A stretch of 39,455 nt of DNA from JBAYVY01 sp041674345 (GCA_041674345.1 JBAYVY010000002.1:1-39455), one strand, 5' to 3'. Positions 23,588 to 33,698 are shown, counted from the first letter of the stretch. Notes: a model not told the origin generated them from the sequence alone. Numbers and translations are program-made.

Positions 23588-24961
23588 ATGGCCGCAGATG
23601 AAAATGAAAAAATAAGTGAACCAGCACCCGTCGATCCCCCAAGCCCGGAGGAATATTCTCCGCCCGCCCAGGAAGCGATGCGCGTCGGCAAGCGTCCGTT
23701 GTATCGCCGACCGGTGTGGATGAGCGTTTTGTGCGTGTTGCTGGTGATTGCGGGCATCGCCGGTGTGCGCTATTGGCTGTATGCCCGGCAATATGAAACG
23801 ACCGATGACGCGTTCGTCGATGGCGAGATTGTGCAGGTGTCGGCGAAGGTGTCGGGGATCATCCAAAGCGTGGAGGTGGACGACAATCAGGATGTCGCCG
23901 CCGGGACGGTGCTGGTGCGGATCGACCCGGCGGATCTTCAGGCGCGGCTGAATCAGGCCGAGGCGTTACTGGAAGCCGCCGAAGCGAAGTGGGACGCGGC
24001 CAACACGCAGGTGGAGCTGGTCCGCGCCAACACCGAGGCGGCGTTGGCCGAGGCGCAGGCGGGTGTGGAGCAGGCGAAGGCGGCGGTGGAGTCGAGCCGG
24101 TCGCAGCTTGCTTCGTCGCAATCGGATGTGGCGGCGGCGGAGGCGGAGAGCACGCGGCGTCAGGCCGACCTCAAACGATACAAAATGCTGGATCAACGGG
24201 CTGTGTCGCAACAGCAATTGGATGCGGCGCAAGCGGCGATGGATGCGGCCCAGGCCAACCTGACATCGGTGCGCAAGCGGGTGTTAACCGCCGAGGCGGC
24301 CGTGACCGAGGCGCGGGCCAAACAGGCCGCGTCGCTGGCGGTTCTGGCCGCGGCCCATACCGGCCCCAAGCAGGTCGCCGCCGCGATGTCGCAGGTGAAG
24401 AACGCCCAAGCCGGCGTCCAGGAGGCGAAGGCCGACGTGCGCACCGCCGAGTTGAATCTGTCGTACACGACCATCGCCGCCCCGGTGGGCGGGCGCGTGT
24501 CGCGGCGGATGGCGCGGACCGGACAATATCTTCAGGCCGGTCAGATCGTCATGGCATTGGTCGAACCGAATGTCTGGGCAACGGCCAACTTCAAGGAAAC
24601 GCAGCTCACGCATATGTGCCAGGGGCAGGAAGTGGAGATGGAAGTGGACGCCTATCCGGGGCATGTGTTTCACGGAAAGATTGACAGCATCCAGGCCGGC
24701 ACGGGTGCGAGGTTCAGTCTTTTACCGCCGGAGAACGCCACCGGCAATTACGTCAAAGTGGTTCAGCGCGTGCCGGTGAAAATCCGTTTCGATCCGGGGG
24801 AAACGCGACAGTGGTTGCTGGCCCCCGGCATGTCGGTCATTCCCTCGGTGCATGTGGGCACGGACCCCAACCGACGCCCGCTGCCCATCACCCTGACCAA
24901 TCCAGCCGCGTTGCTCGCCCAGCCCGTCGTCACCTCATCAGCGAGTGGTGCGTCTCATTGA
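23588..24961 (+). CDS. EmrA/HlyD-type periplasmic adaptor protein
   Basis: A 457-residue membrane fusion protein linking an inner membrane pump to the outer membrane factor. The cytoplasmic N-terminus (1-40, acidic and Pro-rich) precedes one membrane helix (about 43-63, VWMSVLCVLLVIAGIAGV). Then come the lipoyl half-domain (DGEIVQVSAKVSGIIQSVEV), a long Ala-rich coiled-coil hairpin, the second lipoyl half and a beta-barrel (FKETQLTHMCQGQEVEMEVD). This is the EmrA layout. It lies between the outer membrane factor and EmrB-like genes, with short spacing. The substrate is likely a hydrophobic toxic compound, which cannot be read from sequence. Confidence 0.93.
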   Translation: MAADENEKISEPAPVDPPSPEEYSPPAQEAMRVGKRPLYRRPVWMSVLCVLLVIAGIAGVRYWLYARQYETTDDAFVDGEIVQVSAKVSGIIQSVEVDDNQDVAAGTVLVRIDPADLQARLNQAEALLEAAEAKWDAANTQVELVRANTEAALAEAQAGVEQAKAAVESSRSQLASSQSDVAAAEAESTRRQADLKRYKMLDQRAVSQQQLDAAQAAMDAAQANLTSVRKRVLTAEAAVTEARAKQAASLAVLAAAHTGPKQVAAAMSQVKNAQAGVQEAKADVRTAELNLSYTTIAAPVGGRVSRRMARTGQYLQAGQIVMALVEPNVWATANFKETQLTHMCQGQEVEMEVDAYPGHVFHGKIDSIQAGTGARFSLLPPENATGNYVKVVQRVPVKIRFDPGETRQWLLAPGMSVIPSVHVGTDPNRRPLPITLTNPAALLAQPVVTSSASGASH

Positions 24962-24974
24962 GTGAGTGATCCAT

Positions 24975-26579
24975 ATGTCGCAGGTATCCTTGCAACAACC
25001 CATCGGCGCATTGATCGAGCCAAAGTCGCCGGCCGCGCATCCCTGGTGGATTTCCGCCGCGGTGATGTCCGCCGCGTTCATGGTCGTGTTGGACAGCACG
25101 GTCGTGAACGTCGCCCTGCCCCACATCGCCGGCAATTTGTCAGCCAGCATCGACGAATCCACCTGGACGCTGACCAGTTACCTGGTCGCCAACGCCATCG
25201 TGTTGCCCATGACCGGCTGGCTGAGCAGCATGGTCGGCCGCAAAAATCTTCTGCTCTGTTGCCTGCTGGTGTTCATCCTGGCCTCGGCGGCCTGCGGAAC
25301 CGCGACGACTTTGAGTTTTCTGATCGTGGCGCGTGTGATTCAGGGGCTCGGCGGCGGCGCGATGCAGCCCATCGCACAAGCCGTGCTGCTGGAAAGTTTC
25401 CCTCCCGCCCGGCGCGGCGTGGCCATGGCGATCTACGGATTGGGCGTCATTTTCGCACCCATCGTCGGCCCCACGCTGGGCGGATGGATCACCGATACCT
25501 ACTCCTGGCGATGGGTGTTCTATATCAACATGCCGGTGGGCATGCTTTCGTTGCTGCTGGTGCAGGTGTTCATCCACGACCCGGCTTACATCCGTCAGGG
25601 CCGCGCACAACGCATCGACTACATCGGCTTCGTGCTCATGGCCGTGGGCCTGGGATGCCTGCATGTGATGCTCGATAAGGGCCAGCAGGAAGACTGGCTC
25701 GCCTCGTCGCTGATCCGTGCGTTGCTGGTCCTTTCGTCGGTCGGGCTGGTGGCTTTCGTGTTCTGGGAACTGTACGTCAAAGACCCGATCGTCAATCTGC
25801 GCATTTTCCTGAATCGCAATTTCGCCGTCGGCACACTGCTCATGACCATCGTCGGCGGAGTCATGTACGGCGCCACGGCGATCCTGCCCCTGTTCCTGCA
25901 AACATTGCTGGGATACCCGGCCTATCAAAGCGGACTGGCCGTCAGCCCGCGCGGATTCGGATCGTTCATGGCGATGTTCATGGCCAGCCGTCTGATCGGC
26001 CGCATCGATTCCCGATGGATGCTGCTGATCGGCTTTGCCGCGCTGGGCTATTCCACCTATACGATGGGCAACTTCAACCTCGACATCGCTCCCATCAACA
26101 TCATCTGGCCCAACATCATCAACGGCTTCGCCACCGGCCTGATCTTCGTGCCCATGACCACCATCGCCATGGGAACCTTACGCAACGAGGAAATCGGCAA
26201 CGCCACCAGTCTCTACAACCTGTTGCGAAACATCGGAGCCGGCATCGGCATCGCCATGATGACCACTTTCCTTGCCCGCGGCGCGCAAACCCATCAGGCC
26301 GCCATGGTTTCCCATATGACGGTTTACGACCCGGCCTACCAGCAGCAGTTGCAAACCATCCACTCCGCGTTGACCCCGATCAGCGGCAGCTACGCCGCCG
26401 GCCTTCAGGCGCAGTCGGTCATGGGCGCCCAGTTGCTGCGTCAGGCGACTCTATGGTCCTACGTCGATAATTTCCGGGCCATGGCGTTCATCTCGCTCGC
26501 CTGCATTCTCGGTATATTTTTCCTGCGATCGTCGCGCGCCAATAAGAACAGTTCCAGGCATGCCGCCGCACTGGACTGA
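24975..26579 (+). CDS. EmrB/QacA-type MFS drug transporter (DHA2)
   Basis: A 534-residue major facilitator with about 14 membrane helices, the DHA2 drug:proton antiporter type. Signatures are the LDSTVVNVALPHIAGNL start, the SMVGRKNLL motif A, and PTLGGWITDTYSWRWVFYIN of motif C and the following loop. It follows the EmrA-like adaptor by 13 bases and the outer membrane factor upstream, so the three should form a tripartite efflux pump. The ATG at 24975 is chosen over a GTG at 24966, and the ribosome site is weak in both cases. The next gene follows after 40 bases. Confidence 0.95.
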   Translation: MSQVSLQQPIGALIEPKSPAAHPWWISAAVMSAAFMVVLDSTVVNVALPHIAGNLSASIDESTWTLTSYLVANAIVLPMTGWLSSMVGRKNLLLCCLLVFILASAACGTATTLSFLIVARVIQGLGGGAMQPIAQAVLLESFPPARRGVAMAIYGLGVIFAPIVGPTLGGWITDTYSWRWVFYINMPVGMLSLLLVQVFIHDPAYIRQGRAQRIDYIGFVLMAVGLGCLHVMLDKGQQEDWLASSLIRALLVLSSVGLVAFVFWELYVKDPIVNLRIFLNRNFAVGTLLMTIVGGVMYGATAILPLFLQTLLGYPAYQSGLAVSPRGFGSFMAMFMASRLIGRIDSRWMLLIGFAALGYSTYTMGNFNLDIAPINIIWPNIINGFATGLIFVPMTTIAMGTLRNEEIGNATSLYNLLRNIGAGIGIAMMTTFLARGAQTHQAAMVSHMTVYDPAYQQQLQTIHSALTPISGSYAAGLQAQSVMGAQLLRQATLWSYVDNFRAMAFISLACILGIFFLRSSRANKNSSRHAAALD

Positions 26580-26619
26580 CCGGCAAACCTGCGATGGCGG
26601 CTCTCTCGGAGGTTCATTC

Positions 26620-27276
26620 ATGGATACAAAACGCATCGCCGTCACCATTGCCCGCCAGATGGGCGCAGGCGGCGTGATCCTGGGACAACGTATCGCACGA
26701 CGGCTGGGATACGCTTACCTGGATCGGGTCATCCTCAAAACGGTGGCGGAACGCACCGGGATATCCGACACGGAATTGTCCCGGTGGGACGAACATCTGT
26801 CACGTTTTTGGGAACGCCTGGCCGAGACTTTTGTCGTCGCTCCCCCGGAAGCCGTCTATACCCCGGCGCCGATCCACATCGGCGTTCGTGACCAGCAGTT
26901 ATTCCAACTGGAGTCGCAAATCATCAGCGAGGCGGCCTCCAGGCACAACGTCGTGGTCATCGGCCGCGGCGGCTTCTGGGTTCTGCGCGATCATCCCGGA
27001 CTGGTCAGCGTCTATCTGCACGCCCCGCTCCGCGACCGCATCCCCCGTGTGATGCAGGCCCATCAAATTCCCGATGAACGCGCGGCCAGAACATTGATCG
27101 AACACACGGATGCCGATCGCATGAGGTTCATCCATCAAATGACGGGCCGATCCGCCAATGACGCACTCGGCTACCACCTGTCCATCGACACGTCGCGGGC
27201 CGGTATGGACCTTGCCGAGGACATGGTCGTGAAACTCGCAGAGCGCGTTCAAGCGCGCATAGCTCCCGGCCAGTGA
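26620..27276 (+). CDS. Cytidylate kinase-like protein
   Basis: A 218-residue nucleotide kinase-like protein. The N-terminal IAVTIARQMGAGGVILGQRI and the later VVVIGRGGFWVL match the cytidylate-kinase-like family (AAA_26 type), whose biological substrates are mostly undefined. The P-loop is the family's MGAGG-x form rather than a canonical GKS/T. The ATG at 26620 has CGGAGG upstream, and the gap from the EmrB-like gene is 40 bases, so it belongs to the efflux operon. No link between such kinases and efflux is established. It may be a translationally coupled passenger or a response protein. It converges on the next outer membrane factor gene. Confidence 0.85.
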   Translation: MDTKRIAVTIARQMGAGGVILGQRIARRLGYAYLDRVILKTVAERTGISDTELSRWDEHLSRFWERLAETFVVAPPEAVYTPAPIHIGVRDQQLFQLESQIISEAASRHNVVVIGRGGFWVLRDHPGLVSVYLHAPLRDRIPRVMQAHQIPDERAARTLIEHTDADRMRFIHQMTGRSANDALGYHLSIDTSRAGMDLAEDMVVKLAERVQARIAPGQ

Positions 27277-27408
27277 CAAACCATGCTTGCCTCCATGATG
27301 CCGGTCGTCGCGATTGAAGATGCTGTCGAGATCAGAAATCGACTGATGATCGTGCGTATCACCCTTGAACGTCAGCAGACAAAAATATGGCGTGCCGACC
27401 ACTCCGCC

Positions 27409-28911
27409 TCAATTCTGATGTTCGGTCGCCGCCGGAGTTGCGGGAACTGCGGGCGTTTCGGCTGCGGGAATTTCCGGGGCGGGGTCATTCATTTGCGGGT
27501 TTTGCCAGCCGCCGCCCAGCACCGCATACAGTTGCACCTGATTGGTCATCTGCGTCCTATTCAGCGAAATCAAATCCTGCTGTGCCGCGAACAGCGACCG
27601 CTGCGCATCCAGTACATCCAGGTAGCTGTCGATGCCTTTGTCATAGCGGGTGAGGGACAGGCGATAGGTTTCGGAAACCGCATGCACGAGCGATTGCTGC
27701 GCAGTCACCTGTTCGCCCACGGTTCCACGCACCGCCAGCGCATCGGCCACGTCACGGAAGCTCACTTGAATCGCCTGTTCATATTGTGCCACGGCGATAT
27801 CCCGTTCGGCATTGCTCACCTTCACCGCCGACCAGGTGCGCGGGTCAAAAATCGGCAACACGATCTGCGGGCCGTAACTCCAGACACCCGAACCGGCCTT
27901 GAATAGGCCGGACAAGTCGCTGCTGGCGGTTCCGGCGGCGGCCGTCAGGGAAATTCTGGGAAAGAATGCGGCGCGTGCCGCACCGATGTTCGCGTTGGCC
28001 GCCAGCAGACGATGCTCCGCCTCCGCAATGTCCGGCCGGTCCAGAAGCACCGCCGACGAAATGCCCGGTTCAATATCACGCGGCGGGCGCACCCGCGACA
28101 GATCGTCAGGCAGCAAATCCGCCGGCACCTGCGTCCCGGCCAGAAGATTCAACGCGTTCTGATCCTGCGCCACAAATTGCGTGAACTGCGCCACCGCGCG
28201 GCGTGCGGTGTCCACCTGCGCCTGGACGCGATAAAGGTCCAACTCAGGCACCAGCCCGCGATCCAGTCGCCGCTTGACCAGATCGTAGGAATTCCGCTGA
28301 GCCGTCAAAGTATCCTGCGACAGTTTGAGGTTTTCCTTGTCGGCCGCGAGAGTCAGATAAACGCCGGCGGTTTCGGAGATCAACATAATTTGCGAACCGC
28401 GTCGGGCTTGCTGCGTGGCGAAGAATTCTTCCAGAGCCGCATCGGAGAGACTGCGGATGCGTCCGAAGAAGTCCAGTTCCCACGAGGCGATGCCGACATC
28501 AACGCGGTACTGATTGGAGGTGGTGCCGTGGCCGACGCCGGACAACTCGGCGGTCTGATGCTGGCGTATTCTGCTGCCGTTGGCGCTGACCGACGGCAGC
28601 AGATCGGCACGCCGCACCCCATACATGGCGCGGGCGCGTTCGACATTCAATGCCGCGACGCGCAGGTCACGGTTGTTGGCCAGCGTTATAGCGATGACTT
28701 TTTGCAGTTTTTCGTCGGTGAAAAATTGCTGCCACGGCAGATCGGCGGCAGTCGGGGCGTCGGCGTTGGCGGGGACTTGCGAGTATGCCGGCCCGCTTGG
28801 GAAATTGCCAGGGATCGGAGAAGCGGGCCGGACATACTTGGGCGCAAGGGAGCAGCCGCCGACCAACAGCGCTGCGCCTATCAGTGAGGATTTCAGAACG
28901 GAATTAATCAT
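27409..28911 (-). CDS. OprM/NodT-type outer membrane factor lipoprotein
   Basis: A 500-residue TolC-like channel with a lipoprotein signal ending in VGGC (Cys at 20, MINSVLKSSLIGAALLVGGC) and SLAPKYVRP after it, the family hallmark. Later segments such as LLDRPDIAEAEHRLLAANAN and IDSYLDVLDAQRSLFAAQQD match the paralogous protein at 21935, so the two are relatives. The start codon overlaps the end of the RND gene by 8 bases (ATGATTAA), a tight translational coupling, so it is the third gene of the adaptor-RND-channel operon. The Pro/Ala-rich tail has no known function. Confidence 0.95.
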   Translation of the reverse strand: MINSVLKSSLIGAALLVGGCSLAPKYVRPASPIPGNFPSGPAYSQVPANADAPTAADLPWQQFFTDEKLQKVIAITLANNRDLRVAALNVERARAMYGVRRADLLPSVSANGSRIRQHQTAELSGVGHGTTSNQYRVDVGIASWELDFFGRIRSLSDAALEEFFATQQARRGSQIMLISETAGVYLTLAADKENLKLSQDTLTAQRNSYDLVKRRLDRGLVPELDLYRVQAQVDTARRAVAQFTQFVAQDQNALNLLAGTQVPADLLPDDLSRVRPPRDIEPGISSAVLLDRPDIAEAEHRLLAANANIGAARAAFFPRISLTAAAGTASSDLSGLFKAGSGVWSYGPQIVLPIFDPRTWSAVKVSNAERDIAVAQYEQAIQVSFRDVADALAVRGTVGEQVTAQQSLVHAVSETYRLSLTRYDKGIDSYLDVLDAQRSLFAAQQDLISLNRTQMTNQVQLYAVLGGGWQNPQMNDPAPEIPAAETPAVPATPAATEHQN

Positions 28912-31900
28912 GGGACTGAGGTTCCGCCGGGGTTGAATCAGAGGTCGAGGCAGTTTGGGCCGCCGCCCGCTTGCTCTGCCTGCCGAAAGTTTTTTCGATC
29001 AGCACGTAGAACAGGGGTGCGAAGATGGTGACGAGGAAGGTGGAGGTGACGACGCCGCCGACGACGCTGGTGCCGATGGCGGTTTGTGCGCCGGCGCCGG
29101 CCCCGTTGGCGATGGCCATGGGCAGGACGCCGAAGCCGAACGCGAGGGAGGTCATGATGATGGGGCGCAGACGCAGTTTGGCGGCTTCGAGTGTGGCGTC
29201 GCGCAAGCTCATGCCTTCATCGCGGCGTGCCTTGGCGAACTGCACGATGAGGATGGCGTTCTTGGTGGTCAGGCCGAGCGTGGTGAGCAGGCCGATCTGG
29301 AAATACACGTCATTGGGAAAGCCGCGGAGGGTGGTGGCGATGATGCCGCCGATGGCGCCCAGCGGCAGCGCCAGCAGAATCGAGATCGGGATGGGCCAGC
29401 TTTCATAGAGAGCGGCCAGACAGAGGAAGATCACGAGCACGGAAAACGCATAGAGCGGTCCGGTCTGCGAGCCGGCCTGACGTTCCTGATAGGACAGGCC
29501 GTTCCAGTCATGGCCGATGCCCTGCGGCAGCTTTTTGACGAAGTTTTCCATCGTGGTCATGGCTTCGCCGGAACTGCGCCCCGCCGCCGCTTCGCCGAGA
29601 ATGTTGATGGAGGGGAAGCCGTTGTAACGTTCGAGTTTGGGCGAGCCGTAGCGCCAGTGGCCGGAGGCGAAGGACGCGAAGGGCACCATTTTCCCCTGCG
29701 TGTTGCGGACGTAGATTTTTTCCAGGTCTTTGGGCAACATGCGATAGGGTGCGTCGGCCTGGACATAGACGCGCTTAACGCGGCCGCCCTGAATGAAGTC
29801 GTTGACGTACGCGCTGCCGAAGGCGGCGGAGATGGTGGTGTTGATGGAACTGACGGGCACGCCCAAGCTGCCGGCTTTTGCCCAGTCCACATCCACACGA
29901 TATTCAGGCACGTCTTCCAAACCGTTGGGTCGCACCTTGGTCAGCACCGGATCAACGGCCGCCATGCCGAGTAGTTGATTGCGGGCCTCCATCAGTTTCT
30001 CGTGGCCCAGGCCGCCGCGGTCGAGCAATTCGAAGTCGAAGCCCTTGGCCTGGCCCAGTTCAATGACGGCAGGCGGAGAAAAAGCGAACACCAGACCTTC
30101 GCGGATTTGGGAGAAATCGGCCATGGCTCTGCCGACTATTGCGTTGACTTTCATATCGGCGGATCCGCGGAGATTCCAGTCTTTGAGTTTGATGAACGCC
30201 ATGCCCGAATTCTGTCCACGGCCGGAAAAGTTCGTTCCGGAAATCGTCATGCACGATTCCACCGTGTCTTTTTCCCGCGTGAGGAAATACTGCTGAATTT
30301 TCGCCATGACCTCTTTGGTCTGTTCCAGCGTCGAGTTGCCCGGCAGCGTCACCTGCGCCATCAGAATGCCCTGATCTTCATCGGGCAGATAAGCGGTGGG
30401 CATGCGCTGGAACAGGTATCCCATCCCCACGACGATCAGGATGAACGCCAGGATATAGCGGAGTTTGTGCGTCAGCGCACCGCCGACGACGCTCAGATAG
30501 TTGTCGCGTGCGCGGAAGAAGATGCGATCGAACCATCGGAAGAACGGGCGCATGAACCAGATGCCGGTTTCAGCCGCTTCATGCCCCGCTTCCACGGGTT
30601 TCAGCAGCGAGGCGCAGAGCACAGGCGTGAGGACCAAAGCGACGATCACCGAAAGCAGCATCGCGGCGACAATCGTCACGGAAAACTGCCGATAGATGAC
30701 GCCGGTGGAGCCGGTGAAAAACGCCATGGGGCCGAACACAGCCGAGAGCACCAGGCCGATGCCAATCAAGGCGCTGGTGATCTGATCCATGGATTTGGCC
30801 GTCGCCTCACGCGGCGACAGCCCTTCTTCGCTCATGATGCGTTCGACGTTTTCCACGACGACGATGGCGTCGTCCACCAACAGGCCGATGGCCAACACCA
30901 TGGCGAACATGGTGAGCATGTTGATGGAAAATCCGAAAAGCCCCAAGATGGCGAACGTGCCCAGCAACACGATCGGCACCGCGATGGTCGGGATCAACGT
31001 GGCCCGCATGTTTCCCATGAACAGGTACATCACCAGGAACACCAGCACGATCGCCTCAAACAAGGTTTTGACCACTTCCTCGATGGCGACGCGCACGAAG
31101 GGGGTCGTGTCATATGGATAGACGATTTTCAGGCCCGGCGGAAAGAACTGGCTCATTTCATCAAGCCGGGTGCGGATGTTGTTGGCCGTTTGCAGTGCGT
31201 TGGCACCGGCGGACTGGCGGATGGCCAGCGCCGCCGAAGGCCGGCCGTTGTGAGTGGGTTCGATGTCATAGGACTCGGTGCCCAGTTCGGTGCGGCCGAT
31301 GTCAGAGATTCTCACCACCGAGCCGTCGGGATTGGTACGCAGCGGAATGGCGGCGAATTCTTCCGGTGTTTTCAGCAGATTCTGCACGACGATCGCCGCA
31401 TTGAGACGCTGGCCCGGGACCGAGGGCACCCCGCCGAACTGACCGGCCGATACTTCCACGTTGTAGGCCTTCAAACCATCGATCACATCCTGCACGGTCA
31501 TCTTGTAGTTGGTGAGTTTGTCGGGATTGAGCCAGACACGCATGGAATACTGGCTGCCGAAGATGTTGACTTCGCCGACGCCGGACACGCGGGACAGCAC
31601 TTTTTCCAGTGTGGACTGGGCATAGTCCTGAAGGTCGTGGCCGTCCATGCTGCCGTCTTCGGAAACCAGTCCGACGATGAGCAGATAGTTGCGAGTGGAC
31701 TTGCTCACCTGCACGCCCTGCTGCTGGACCACGGTCGGAAGACTGGGCATGGCGAGTTGAAGTTTGTTCTGCACCTGTGACCAGGCCAGGTCCGGGTCGG
31801 TGCCGGGGGCGAACGTCAGTTCAATGCGTGAACTGCCGGACGAATCGCTGGTGGCCGAGATGTAGAGCATCTTGTCGAAGCCGGTCATCTTCTGTTCGAT

Positions 31901-32098
31901 GATCTGCGTGACGCTGTTCTCAACGGTTTCGGCCGACGCGCCGGGATAGGTAGCGGCGATGGCGATGGACGGCGGTGCGATCGGCGGGTATTGCGAAATG
32001 GGCAGACTGTAGATGGCCAACAAACCCGCCACCATCAGGATGATGGCGATCACCCAGGCGAACACCGGCCGATCCAGAAAGAATCTCGATAACATCAC
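28904..32098 (-). CDS. RND efflux pump (AcrB/HAE1 type)
   Basis: A 1064-residue inner membrane proton antiporter of the hydrophobe/amphiphile efflux family. The start MMLSRFFLDRPVFAWVIAII, the SQYPPIAPPSI motif and the proton-relay D409-D410 in GLLVDDAIVVVENVER are all typical. Two large periplasmic loops lie between the first and second and the seventh and eighth membrane helices. It sits between the adaptor gene and the outer membrane factor gene, all on the - strand, forming a complete tripartite pump. Control is likely by the TetR protein encoded divergently upstream. The substrate is not readable, but multidrug or bile/detergent-type compounds are common for the family. Confidence 0.97.
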   Translation of the reverse strand: MMLSRFFLDRPVFAWVIAIILMVAGLLAIYSLPISQYPPIAPPSIAIAATYPGASAETVENSVTQIIEQKMTGFDKMLYISATSDSSGSSRIELTFAPGTDPDLAWSQVQNKLQLAMPSLPTVVQQQGVQVSKSTRNYLLIVGLVSEDGSMDGHDLQDYAQSTLEKVLSRVSGVGEVNIFGSQYSMRVWLNPDKLTNYKMTVQDVIDGLKAYNVEVSAGQFGGVPSVPGQRLNAAIVVQNLLKTPEEFAAIPLRTNPDGSVVRISDIGRTELGTESYDIEPTHNGRPSAALAIRQSAGANALQTANNIRTRLDEMSQFFPPGLKIVYPYDTTPFVRVAIEEVVKTLFEAIVLVFLVMYLFMGNMRATLIPTIAVPIVLLGTFAILGLFGFSINMLTMFAMVLAIGLLVDDAIVVVENVERIMSEEGLSPREATAKSMDQITSALIGIGLVLSAVFGPMAFFTGSTGVIYRQFSVTIVAAMLLSVIVALVLTPVLCASLLKPVEAGHEAAETGIWFMRPFFRWFDRIFFRARDNYLSVVGGALTHKLRYILAFILIVVGMGYLFQRMPTAYLPDEDQGILMAQVTLPGNSTLEQTKEVMAKIQQYFLTREKDTVESCMTISGTNFSGRGQNSGMAFIKLKDWNLRGSADMKVNAIVGRAMADFSQIREGLVFAFSPPAVIELGQAKGFDFELLDRGGLGHEKLMEARNQLLGMAAVDPVLTKVRPNGLEDVPEYRVDVDWAKAGSLGVPVSSINTTISAAFGSAYVNDFIQGGRVKRVYVQADAPYRMLPKDLEKIYVRNTQGKMVPFASFASGHWRYGSPKLERYNGFPSINILGEAAAGRSSGEAMTTMENFVKKLPQGIGHDWNGLSYQERQAGSQTGPLYAFSVLVIFLCLAALYESWPIPISILLALPLGAIGGIIATTLRGFPNDVYFQIGLLTTLGLTTKNAILIVQFAKARRDEGMSLRDATLEAAKLRLRPIIMTSLAFGFGVLPMAIANGAGAGAQTAIGTSVVGGVVTSTFLVTIFAPLFYVLIEKTFGRQSKRAAAQTASTSDSTPAEPQSHD

Positions 32099-32195
32099 GG
32101 ACTCCGTTCATTCAATGGGCTGTTGGTCAGCGACAGCCCCTGTATAGCGAACCAGTCACGATTCCATGACAGCAGCGATTGTGGCGGCAGGTCAC

Positions 32196-33521
32196 TCAAT
32201 GAGCCGGGGGAGCCGGGGGAGCCGGGGCATCGACCGACTTGGCGGTGGGCGCGGATGCTTTGGAATCGGCGTCCAGCGAAACCTCTTTCACAGTGGCTCC
32301 GGGACGCACTTTCTGCAAGCCCTCGATGATCACCCGATCACCGGCGGCCAAACCCGAAGAGACCAGCCACTGGTTGCCGATCGCGCGATCGATTTCGATC
32401 TTTCGCTGCACAACCTTGCCGGCCCCGTCAACGACCAGAACCAACGGTTCACCCTTGGTATTGCGCGACACCGCCTGCTGAGGAGCCAAAATGGCCTGTT
32501 CCTTCACGCCTTCCCGCACGATCGTCCTGACGAACATGCCCGGCAGCAGAACCGCATCGGGGTTGGGGAACACCATTCGCAAAATGACCGAGCCGGTGCT
32601 GGGGTCCACCGAAATATCACGGAATTGCAGCGTGCCCTTGGTCGGATACTTCGAGCCGTCTTCCATGATAAGCTCAACCTGATTCTGGCCGGCGCCGTCG
32701 TGATTGAGCCGGCCGTCCTCCAACCGGCGTTTAAGCTGCAACAGCTCGCCGGTGGATTGAGGCACATCCACATAGATCGGGTCCAGCGTCTGGATCGTGG
32801 CCAGCGCCATCGGCTGATAGGCGGTGACAATCGCGCCGTCGGTCACGGCGGACATGCCGATGCGGCCGGAAATCGGCGCGGTGATTTTCGTGTACGCCAG
32901 ATTGATCCGCGCCGTTTCAACAGCGGCCTGCGCCTGTTGAATCGCCGCCTCGGCAGCGGCCTGCGCCTGCCGAAAACTTTCCACCTGCGCCTCGGCGGCC
33001 TTGAGCGATGCTTCTGCCACGTCGAAATTCGTCGCCGCCTGATCACGCTCAATGGTCGAAACCGCTTTGTCCTTGAGCAGGTCTTCGTAACGCTGCTTGT
33101 TCAGCTTCGCCAGCGCCAGCGTCGCCTGCTGCTGCGCCACACCCGCAATGCTCGCCTCCACCGCGGCCTTGGCCTGACCCGCCGCCTTCTCACTGGCGGC
33201 CAGATTCGCCGTCGCGCTGTCCAACGCCGCCTGATATTGCGCCGGGTCTATCTGGTAAAGCAACTGCCCCGCCTTCACATCCGAACCTTCCGTGAACAGC
33301 CGCTTTTGAATCAGTCCGCTGACCTGCGGTCGAATCTCCGCGACCAAATACCCGCTGGTCCGGCCCGGCAACTCCGTCGTCAACACAATCCGCGACGACT
33401 GCACCGTAATCGTCGAAACTTCCGGCACCGGCGGCGGAGCTACCTTCTTCTGCTCACAACCGGCCAGAAAAACGCTCAGCATCGCTGCAACAACACACAC
33501 TCGCATCGTCTGTGGATTCAT
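32196..33521 (-). CDS. RND periplasmic adaptor lipoprotein (AcrA-like)
   Basis: A 441-residue membrane fusion protein. A lipoprotein signal (LSVFLAGC, Cys at 22) is followed by EQKKVAPPPVPEV, with the lipoyl domain (TSGYLVAEIRPQVSGLIQKR), an Ala-rich helical hairpin and the beta-barrel of AcrA/MexA proteins. The start at 33521 (MNPQTMRVCV) has GGAG nine bases upstream. The frame is open further, but that part is GC-rich leader. The C-terminus ends in PAPPAPPAH, encoded by a 9-bp tandem repeat (GAGCCGGGG type). It is the first gene of the adaptor-RND-channel operon, with its promoter at about 33675-33702. Confidence 0.95.
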   Translation of the reverse strand: MNPQTMRVCVVAAMLSVFLAGCEQKKVAPPPVPEVSTITVQSSRIVLTTELPGRTSGYLVAEIRPQVSGLIQKRLFTEGSDVKAGQLLYQIDPAQYQAALDSATANLAASEKAAGQAKAAVEASIAGVAQQQATLALAKLNKQRYEDLLKDKAVSTIERDQAATNFDVAEASLKAAEAQVESFRQAQAAAEAAIQQAQAAVETARINLAYTKITAPISGRIGMSAVTDGAIVTAYQPMALATIQTLDPIYVDVPQSTGELLQLKRRLEDGRLNHDGAGQNQVELIMEDGSKYPTKGTLQFRDISVDPSTGSVILRMVFPNPDAVLLPGMFVRTIVREGVKEQAILAPQQAVSRNTKGEPLVLVVDGAGKVVQRKIEIDRAIGNQWLVSSGLAAGDRVIIEGLQKVRPGATVKEVSLDADSKASAPTAKSVDAPAPPAPPAH

Positions 33522-33673
33522 GAATGAAACTCCGATGATCGTCGCCCCATTGGCTCCTGCCCGATGGACTCGTTGCCCGTTCGGACGCCGGGGGTTTACG
33601 ATCGCTGTCGCGCCTTGTTCTGCGGGGGGGGGATTCGCGGGGGAACCGTCGATCTCCTGCATTAGTCAATTCT

Positions 33674-33698
33674 CAATTTAATACATTCGTTTAATTTG
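33674..33698. promoter_or_regulatory. Candidate TetR operator
   Basis: CAATTTAA and TTAATTTG flank a 9-base centre, forming a 25-bp inverted repeat of the form CAA-N-TTAA-N9-TTAA-N-TTG. It overlaps the RND operon promoter from its -10 to the edge of its -35, a position from which a TetR repressor would block it. Confidence 0.5.

Noticed and set aside
21878..23866. 662-residue - strand frame
   Set aside because: Antisense of the outer membrane factor gene and overlapping the adaptor start; Arg/His-rich shadow.
29975..31780. 601-residue + strand frame
   Set aside because: Antisense of the RND pump; His/Gln/Asp-rich shadow with no family features.
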